From Arthonia radiata (taxonomy: Eukaryota; Ascomycota; Arthoniomycetes; Arthoniales; Arthoniaceae): DNA of 64,000 bases. Position 1 is the first letter of the stretch; every line of letters begins with the position of its first letter. The translations under genes and the position numbers were made by a program. Positions 56,589-64,000 of this stretch are shown here, in pieces. The DNA lies in assembly GCA_002989075.1 (NCBI GenBank), contig PSQN01000015.1, positions 434,001-498,000 on the forward strand, written 5' to 3'. The notes under the pieces were generated by a model. The model saw nothing but the letters and a program-made list of their open reading frames with translations. It was not told the DNA's origin and made no database searches.

Positions 56589-58825
56589 CTACAACTTCAC
56601 CTGAAACCGCGGACTCGTCCGTATCCTCTCGCCATACCGTATCAGCACCAACGGTATCGGAATCATCAACAGACTGATAAAACCCAAGAGACTATTTCCC
56701 CAGCCATACCCAAGCTTCCTGTACATCGGCTGCCCGGCAAGCGGCAGCACCGCGCCGACGATGGACCGTAGGACTGTGTTCGCGGCGATGGCGGAGGAGG
56801 CGTGGATGGTGAAGGCGTCGACGAGATAGGTCTGGATGGGCATGAAGATGCACATGAGGGCGACGCCGACGAAGAAGGTACCGAAGATGGGGACGAACCA
56901 GTGGATGTGGTATTCGGCGGACCAGCCTGGGTTGTGTTAGCGCCAGCCTCTGTTAACAACGGAAACGACACAGGAAGCGAGAGCTAGTGAAAGAGGACAA
57001 GAGAGCCTGGTCGAGAAGAGAGAAAAAGACATGACTCGGCCAATATGGAACGGCGAGGGGTGTGGTGGTCAAGGATGAGGTGGCCGGGCAAAACGTGCTG
57101 AAGGAAATGAACGGGCGCGGAATGGTAGAAGCAGTCGAGAAAATACAGCCAGGATGGCGACAGCGAGATATGGGGCGTTCAAAGGCGCGGCAGTCAAGAG
57201 AAAGCTCGCGGATCAAATGCAGGGACTCACCGTAGATGAAAAAGCCGATCGGTACACAAAGACCCGCTGGTACCAGCAGTGGCAGCCGATGTTCGGGTTT
57301 GATTTCCTCCCCTCTCGCTTTCCTCCTCTTTAGGCTTCTGTCGCTGCCCACGGCGAAGGCAAAAACGCCAACGAAGTTACCGATACCAATACCAAGAAAG
57401 CTAAGGCCGGCGATGCCAGTCTTCCAACGGTACTGGAGTTGGAATACCTCGGTCAATGTGGTGAATAGGAGGTAGAGATACCCGTATACTACGGCAACGT
57501 AGATGGCCAGGAAGAGACAGATCGGACTGAAGATCAGCATTTTCAGTGGGCGCACAATGGCGAGCTTGAAAGCCGCCACAGGCGTAAGGCCGGTGGCCAT
57601 CCTTGATCGCAGATTGGGGTTGCCGGTCTCTTTGCGAAGCCGCTTGGCTTTCTGTTCGAGCAGTACAGGGGCGTATGTCTCCTTGTTGAAAAGCAGAAAG
57701 GGTATGGTGACGACCCCGGCGGCGATGCTGCACAACCAGAAGATCCATCGCCAGCCGCCGGCTTCACTCAAGAAGCCACCGGCGACGGGCCCAGCAACGG
57801 GTCCAATGAGTGGACCAAGAGACCAGAGAGACATGGCTTTCCCACGCTCTTCTTGGACGAAGAGATCAGCGACCGTACCACCGCCGATGGTGATGACTGT
57901 TGAGCCGAAGAGACCAGCCAGGAAGCGGAAGCCGATGAGCATACCGAGGGAGTTGGACACAGCGCAACATATCGAAAAGATAACGAAGAAGATGTTGGAG
58001 ATGTTGTAGACCCAACGACGGCCATACAGCTCGCTGAAGGGTGCAATGATCAGGGGGCCAGAGGCATAGCCAAGGACGTAGACGGAGACCACGAAGCCAG
58101 CCAGAAGAAGGTTGTTGCTGTGAAAGTCATGTTCTACGAGAGGCACTGCTGGTGCAAACACTGATGAAGCCAATGGACTGTGTAGGCGTTAGTCGCTCCC
58201 TGAGTTTGATAGCATGCGCCTGCATCCGGAAAAAGGGGGTCATTGAGACTCACGTGACAAGGGTCATTGCCGCCAGCAGCGCAACCAATCCCCATTTTTT
58301 CTTCGCTGGCCAATTCTGCGCGTTCAGTTGGTCATTGTCGCCCTCGAAATCGACAATATTGGGGTCATGCTGGGAATGACTGGCTCGAGCACTTTTCTCG
58401 ACGTCCCTCGAAGTGCCGTCGTCCACGCCATTTCCTAAGCTCGGTACTTCTTCTACCGTCGAGGGCACTTGCAGTTCCTCCTCTTTTCTCGCCTTCTCCT
58501 CTGCCACAATGCGTTTCTCGTCTAATGATGTTTGTCTTGAAGTGGTAGAGGTAGAATCGGCTGTTTGCATCATTTGGGCCCAGGAGTCAGGGTTTAGCTC
58601 CCGCACCTCGGCAAAGGCCGCACGAAAGCCACTGACTTTCGGCAGTAGCCGCAGAACCCACTTCAATGTTGTCGGACCTGCTAAATACTTCAGCAACTTG
58701 GCATATCTTTTTTCGCCGGATTCACGACTCTGAGAATCCGAACAATGCTGCAAGAAGGGAAGAAGAGTGTATGAACGAATTTTCAGGAGGAATGAAACAA
58801 GGTCACTGATCCGGAGATACCCCAT
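56589..58825 (-). CDS. MFS multidrug transporter (DHA1 type)
   Basis: Three exons: 58825-58254, 58177-57231, 56926-56589; introns of 76 and 304 nt; 618 residues. A cytosolic N-terminus of ~185 residues, charged and Glu/Lys-rich (VAEEKARKEEELQVPSTVEE), leads into NAQNWPAKKKWGLVALLAAM. Twelve TM helices follow with DHA1 features: PLIIAPFSELYGRR (motif A), FRFLAGLFGSTVITIGGGTV, LGPLIGPVAGPVAGGFL (motif C) and GWRWIFW. Such proton antiporters export drugs, polyamines or metabolites. The 304-nt second intron is far longer than others here and stays open in one frame, but splicing restores FFIYG/WSAEYHIHWFVP. The long N-terminus could be shorter if translation starts at the MMQTADST methionines. 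Confidence 0.9.
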
Positions 58826-60180
58826 CCGATCTCTAGCGTTGCTGCATACGACCTCTCCTCGGCGCTAGAATGCGAAACCGAGCGTCAAGGTCGCATACAT
58901 ATATGAGTACTTCCTGCTGCTCCTTCAACATCCACGCAATCCTTGCTGCACATCACCGTTTACTGGCATGTTGACGCCAAGTAGAAATCTTGCCGTTACC
59001 TCGACGACCCGCTCTTGCATGAAAGTGCCTACTCAGGTCTGCGAAGGAAAAGCGAACCCGACGTACACTGCTCTGAGGTAGACGCGGAAACCTAACCGTG
59101 CTATGCACCATCAGTAGTGCTAAGATCATCACGCATCTGCTTATGCCTCGTTTATGATTGCCGCAAACTTCGCGCTCGTTGTGGATTAGTGGGATTCTGC
59201 GCCTCTTGTTTACAATGCGAGAGGTTGCGATGATGAAGAAACGATGGACTTGCCTGCAGCACTTTCTACGGACCGCCTATTGACGCGCAGGCCTTCGCCG
59301 GACGACACAGAGAACCAAGGCTCAACCGAGGGAAGTGGCAGCAAGCGGTCGTCATCAAGTGCTTTGTGCTCGAGAGAACCGGGATGACAAGCATGACGAG
59401 AACTGAAATAGAACATAAATCCAGCGGTCGAACCCGACCATACACGATAGACCGTATTGCATTTGTAGGGGCGGCTTCAGGGCGTGTCCGGTTATGCAAA
59501 AGGCCTTTGTCATCGCAATGTAGAAAGATTTGAGCTGTCCCATGCACCTGGTGGCCTGGTGCGATAAGAGGGCACGGAGGGTCTGGGATCGTTGCCCTGT
59601 CCAACGTCTTGTTTTTCGGCCCCACCGCAAAGGAATCCAGTCCGCAAACTAGGTTTTGACATTGAGCGCCGTAACGAGCTCTACGTAAGTCAAGAGCGGG
59701 ACAAGCTGTTCGGCATCATCAGCCTGAACCTACTGAAGCAGGGTTTGCTGAGAAGAAGCGAGTTGGTGCGCTGGTGATTGATAGAAGGGTGGTTGCCTTA
59801 CTGCCTTACGGGCCTTGGCAGTGATCTTGGCATTGCCCGCTCTCTAATCTACACTCTTCTCGCTGCTCATCAGATACTCCGTCTCGTCTCAACAATCCCA
59901 AACGTCGCCCACCTTCGCTTTACTTGGATCTGCCGTTTGCGCTGGTCACTAACAGCGCATCGACAGCCTCATCATTTATACAAAGTGCCAGCCTTGCCAA
60001 AGACTGCGACGACCGCGTGGCTGTGTGACGCGCCACTAGTAGCTTCAGGTAAGCACTCGCATTGACTTCACCAAGTCTCACATCTCGACCAGAGAGGTCA
60101 TTCTCGCCCGTCATTGATCTACGCTGATCAGAATCTTTCTCAGGCATCTCTTCCCTCCTCAACTTACATACTCCGCCAAG
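58826..60180. other. Divergent intergenic region, 1.35 kb
   Basis: Promoters of the multidrug transporter (minus) and of RHO1 (plus). Frames of 90-120 codons at 59266-59630 (minus) have no motif. Confidence 0.4.
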
Positions 60181-61114
60181 ATGAGCATGGCGGAAATCCG
60201 ACGCAAACTCGTCATTGTTGGTGACGGTGCTTGCGGGAAGACTTGTCTACTCATGTGAGCAAATACCACGGCCGTGTTTCGAGCATGCAGCTGCTGACCA
60301 TCATTGCATAGCGTCTTCTCCAAGGGCACATTCCCTGAGGTACGCCGCTCCGTTTACTTTCAACCATGAACACCGCCGTCAATCACATTGCGCTGGAGAT
60401 GTTGTGTTCTCCACTTCTCCACCAACGAAAATCGCCCACGATGCGGACATTTGCTGAAAGGTCTCCCTAAACAGGTCTACGTGCCAACCGTGTTCGAGAA
60501 CTACGTCGCGGATGTGGAAGTCGACAACAAACATGTCGAACTAGCACTTTGGGATACTGCTGGCCAGGAAGATTATGATCGCCTGCGACCTCTCTCATAC
60601 CCAGACTCTCACGTCATCCTCATCTGTTTCTCCATCGACTCTCCAGACTCTCTCGACAACGTTCAGGAAAAGGTTTGTTCTTGATCCACAAGCTCTCCCT
60701 TCACTATGACATGGCTGACTTCCCGGCTTCTTGCAGTGGATCTCCGAAGTACTCCACTTCTGCCCTCACCTTCCCATCATCCTCGTCGGGTGCAAGGCAG
60801 ACTTGCGCTTCGACCAGCGCACAATCGAGGAGCTTCACAAGACATCGCAGAAGCCGGTGTCACCCGAGCAGGTAAGATTTTGCAATGCTGAAACGCGCCA
60901 CCATCCTGCGCTTTATTGCTGACGCTACATTCTGCAGGCTCAAGACGTTGCGAAGAAGATCGGTGCTGCCAAGTACCTCGAATGCTCCGCCCGTACCAAT
61001 GAAGGCGTCCGTGAGGTCTTCGAGGCCGCTACTCGCTCTGCAATGACAAGTGGTAAGGGCAACAAGACCGGCAAGAGCAAGGGAGGGAGGAGTGGCAAGT
61101 GTGTCATTTTGTGA
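60181..61114 (+). CDS. RHO1: Rho-type small GTPase Rho1
   Basis: Five exons: 60181-60254, 60312-60339 (28 nt), 60475-60672, 60737-60871, 60938-61114; introns 57, 135, 64 and 66 nt; 203 residues. All G-boxes are present: P-loop [11 protein letters not shown], effector loop [19 protein letters not shown], switch [19 protein letters not shown], a GCKAD version of NKxD and [14 protein letters not shown]. The tail is Gly/Lys-rich and ends in CVIL, a CaaX box expected to be geranylgeranylated. Rho1 anchors at the plasma membrane and controls beta-1,3-glucan synthase and Pkc1 in wall integrity. A second ATG two codons on (MAEIRRKL) is the start seen in many homologues. Confidence 0.96.
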
Positions 61115-61733
61115 GCCTCACCGCAAGGCTTTCGACGTTGGCTGTCTGAGCGTGGCCCACAAAACACCTAATCAATCATTTGCGCTGGAGAGAGGAGTTG
61201 CGGTATCAGACAGATCTACTCGACTGAAATGTTCTGATTGAAGATGACCTGGTTGCGGAACATCTCTCGGTTTGTGAAGGCAAGTGCTGGGCGCGAGACA
61301 ACGATCAATCTGCTGGACTGAGACTTCACGACGCTGTTGAAGGACCTTCGACGAAGCAGGTGTTCAGATACCATGACAATCATGTACTTTTCCACCGTCG
61401 CTCCGCTGCCAAAATAGGATATTTTGGCCATTGCTTGTCAACTGACGTCTTCACACTCATGAAGAATCCGACGCTGTTTCTCGACCAGTCGCAGTAGCTG
61501 CATCATTCACTGTGGGGTTCATGCAGCGCAGAGTGGCGTTGATGCGTGCATGATGTTTGCGCCCTACCTAGCGTTTGGCCCGTGATGCCGCCGTTCATTA
61601 TTATTATTAGCTTCTTTCGCACCATCTTCTTGTTGTACATACACTCCTTTCTGTGGTACACTATATCAAGGTTTCTTGGCGAACCATAACAGAATCGACC
61701 GCTCCTCTCTCTTATCGCTCGTTGACGCCCATC
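61115..61733. other. Intergenic
   Basis: 3' flank of RHO1 and promoter of the GFA-like gene; nothing recognised. Confidence 0.35.
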
Positions 61734-62252
61734 ATGTCTGTTGTATCCACATTCAAATCCCACACATTGCTGGGACGCTGTCCTTGTGCGACAACTTCTT
61801 GGACAACTTCCATCGAGCCTCAAAGACCTTGTGCGTGTCACTGCTCCGTATGTCGAGCCCAGTCGCCAACATTCGACCGCGGCGTCGTCTTCAGCAACGT
61901 TCCAAATGACACCGTTCGAGTCGGCGTGACCAGCAACACACCACTAAAGATTGATCAAAGCTCACAGCTTGCGTACCGCGGACTATGCCCCACTTGCGAC
62001 ACTCTCATTTTCATGAAATATCATTGCCAACCTGATGTAACCGGTATTAACATAGGGTTGGTGGTGGACGATGCAAAGAGGGAGCAGCTCATCGGGAAGA
62101 TCCAAGAAAGAATCTTCTTGCCACCGGAGGCTATGGAGGCTTTACGGTGTAAAGGCGCGCCTGAAGTCTGCTACGAGGGTTTCGATGTTGAGACCGAGAA
62201 GATACTTAAGCAGTGGGAGGTCTCTGGTTGCCCCAAGCGTGAAGATGTTTGA
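61734..62252 (+). CDS. GFA/CENP-V-like zinc-binding protein
   Basis: Intronless, 172 residues from ATG 61734 (CATCATGTC); the frame is open 27 codons upstream but those are leader-like. Cysteine motifs match the GFA family (glutathione-dependent formaldehyde-activating enzyme/CENP-V): GRCPC near residue 15-19, CACHCSVCRAQSP (about 33-45), LKI...QLAYRGLCPTCDTLIF with the second CxxC. Fungal members are often of unknown substrate. The C-terminus has an acidic segment (YEGFDVETEKILKQW). The usual first CxCG pair is slightly altered (CPC). Confidence 0.8.
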   Translation: MSVVSTFKSHTLLGRCPCATTSWTTSIEPQRPCACHCSVCRAQSPTFDRGVVFSNVPNDTVRVGVTSNTPLKIDQSSQLAYRGLCPTCDTLIFMKYHCQPDVTGINIGLVVDDAKREQLIGKIQERIFLPPEAMEALRCKGAPEVCYEGFDVETEKILKQWEVSGCPKREDV

Positions 62253-63397
62253 AGATTCATTCAGGCCTGGTGCTACATACACTCTCACCGGAACATAGTG
62301 CCACAAGTCTTTTTGCGCTCCACAGTCTTCTTATGAGAGCGACTCGGCGTCCGGTTCAGATAAGGTCTACGACACGACCAACCACACAAATCACCAGCAA
62401 ATGGTTTTGCAATGAGCAAGCTCAAGTGATCTTCGACTGTGAGCGAGCAGGCAGACGTATCAATTCCATACCGGCCTTTGGCATGCAACTACCACAGCCC
62501 GTCTACAGCCACACTCAGGAGGCTACATGCAGTTTTATGTACATGGTGGTAGGCTTTACCAAGGTGGCCGCTGACCCTGCGCACTGGATCAAAATGAAGG
62601 CTTCGGAAGACAGCAAATAGCTTTACACCGTGCAGCCGCCTTCGTTTTTTAGCGGTTTGAATACCGATTCGGGCGCAGAATGTGTCCTATCAAAGTTGGT
62701 CGATCGCTTGAAGCTTGCCTGAGCTGTTTGGAATTGTCGCGTTAGTCTTGTGAACATTCACCGTGGACTTTTTGGGCCAGCGAACCTCTTACCAGCAGTG
62801 TTTCTCTATATTCATGCAGACATTGCAATAGAGAGCGTGAGTTTGGCAAAACCTAGGCGCTGGCGTGCGGGACACGCGGGAGTCTGCATGATCCCGTAGA
62901 CTGGCACGACTGGGTACGTACTCCGCCAAGACCATGTCATTGGCGCTGAAAGCTCAGGTTTAGGGCCGTGCATGAGCAGCCTGCTGAAATGCTGCACGGC
63001 CACATCAGCAAGTCAGTCGTAACTGAATCCTCTTTGACAGAATATATCGCATCATGAAGGTCAAGAGCGTAGCACATCCAGTCGTTCGGCCGTTAATCAG
63101 GCAGGGAAAAGACGTCGCCGGCGAGATGCAATGCAATGAGCGTGGATGACCTTTACCCTTCTAAACGGCTTTCATTGGCCCTCGTTGCCGCTGCTGCAGC
63201 TATGCGGCGTCGTCGGTTGACCAGGCAGCGGATAGCAGGATCCCGCACAGCCCTCGAGTGACTCTTTGTAAAACCCACTTGGTGACTTATTAAAGCGCGC
63301 TCGCGGAGCTCGTAGCGCAAAAGACTTGTGTTAATGGTATGTCACATCCTGTGCTGAATAATGTTGATAGCACCATGTATACTAATTACTCTTCTAG
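62253..63397. other. Intergenic, 1.1 kb
   Basis: Frames of 60-123 codons without motifs. Likely includes the unresolved first exon(s) of the next gene. Confidence 0.35.
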
Positions 63398-64000
63398 TCC
63401 AAGATGCTTCTGCAAGTCCGGCGAATACAACAGGGTTCGAGTTGGAGCCAGATGGTCGAGGCACTGTCGGCTTGATCTGGCAATGTCTATCGACAATCTT
63501 CCTCTGCACATATACAGTTCTCCATTTCGACATTCCGCGAGAGCCCCCACGACGGCGTAAGATTGCAGCATACTCCGCTTTCTGGATGCTCTGCGGTCTC
63601 TTGGCACCGGAAAGCATTTGCTACAAAAGCTTTCGGGAGCGCATCACAGCGAAGCGATTCGCAGACAGGTGGAACGAGTTTGCACCACAGCATGCGATCA
63701 GTTTGAAGCAAGCTTTCTATTTGATCGCTGGTGGCCTCAAAATCGAGTGCTTCGACAGGCCTCCCGAGGAGCCATTCGACCCCTATATCGACATGGCCGC
63801 GTTCTGCTACGATCTAACAAACTTCAAAGATGACGGCATGGTATTCAAAAGCCGTTTCATCGAATCTGTGTCATCTGCTTTACCCTCGGACGCCGAAATT
63901 GGAGCCTTGAGCAAAGCCGACTATCTGACCAAGCTGATCACTTGTCTTCAAGCCTTGTGGAGCCTTGTGCAAGTCGTCGGACGTCTGGCTTGGAAGATGC
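63398..64000 (+). CDS. Fungal integral membrane protein, both ends incomplete
   Basis: An open frame starts at a splice acceptor (ACTCTTCTAG, 63397) and runs off the right edge. It reads FELEPDGRGTVGLIWQCLST followed by IFLCTYTVLHFDIP, then AAYSAFWMLCGLLAPES and a hydrophilic region (FRERITAKRFADRWNEFAPQ). This is the start of the common fungal membrane proteins beginning RGTxGIxWxCLSTIFLCTWTxxHLNIP, which carry several TM segments and have no known function. An upstream exon must supply the start. One possible donor is at 63337 (AAT G/GTATGT), but its exon has a stop upstream and no ATG, so the 5' end is open. Confidence 0.75.

Noticed and set aside
1-64000. tRNA genes, 5S rRNA and CRISPR arrays
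   Set aside because: I looked for B-box-like GGTTCGA sequences in tRNA context and for regularly spaced repeats; the few hits lie in coding sequence or introns. A tRNAscan run would be decisive.

Overview
The window is nuclear DNA of a filamentous ascomycete, most likely a Dothideomycete. This is inferred from many GT-AG introns of about 40-75 nt, from fungus-only families (Zn2Cys6 regulator, DUF7730-like, SesB-like hydrolase, fungal 7-TM membrane proteins), and from a RAD52 and a RHO1 of Pezizomycotina type. No bacterial operons, CRISPR arrays or intact transposase/reverse transcriptase genes were seen. Gene models were built by hand by joining reading frames at splice sites and checking that every exon sum is a multiple of three.

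Left part (1-27 kb) is gene-dense and mostly housekeeping: a partial amidoligase-fold protein cut by the left edge, RAD52, a single-pass surface protein, a DUF7730-like protein, a short RecQ helicase, a MARVEL-type membrane protein, mitochondrial methionyl-tRNA formyltransferase, a sugar/polyol transporter, an acid-sphingomyelinase-like secreted phosphoesterase, a seven-exon Zn2Cys6 regulator, an SDR, a small membrane protein and a MOSC protein.

Middle part (27-45 kb) is gene-poor and looks like accessory DNA. It holds a six-exon small secreted cysteine-rich gene and a decayed tandem copy, a 46-residue microprotein, several short repeat arrays, a DUF6914-like gene, a divergent APH-fold protein, two multi-exon unknowns, and a stand-alone SesB-like alpha/beta hydrolase, a domain usually attached to fungal NLR proteins. 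At 43.5 kb lies the most notable feature: a U6 snRNA gene interrupted by a 51-nt spliceosomal-type intron.

Right part (45-64 kb) carries an eight-exon GH13 alpha-glucosidase with a 15-nt micro-exon, an SDR, a 5'-truncated 7-TM membrane protein relic, a sugar transporter, a gene-free 3.1-kb stretch ending in six phased ACAAATGTC-like boxes upstream of a small two-exon gene, a DHA1-type multidrug transporter, RHO1, a GFA/CENP-V-like protein, and a membrane protein cut by the right edge. The alpha-glucosidase and the two sugar transporters suggest sugar uptake and breakdown, but they are not adjacent and no biosynthetic cluster is evident.
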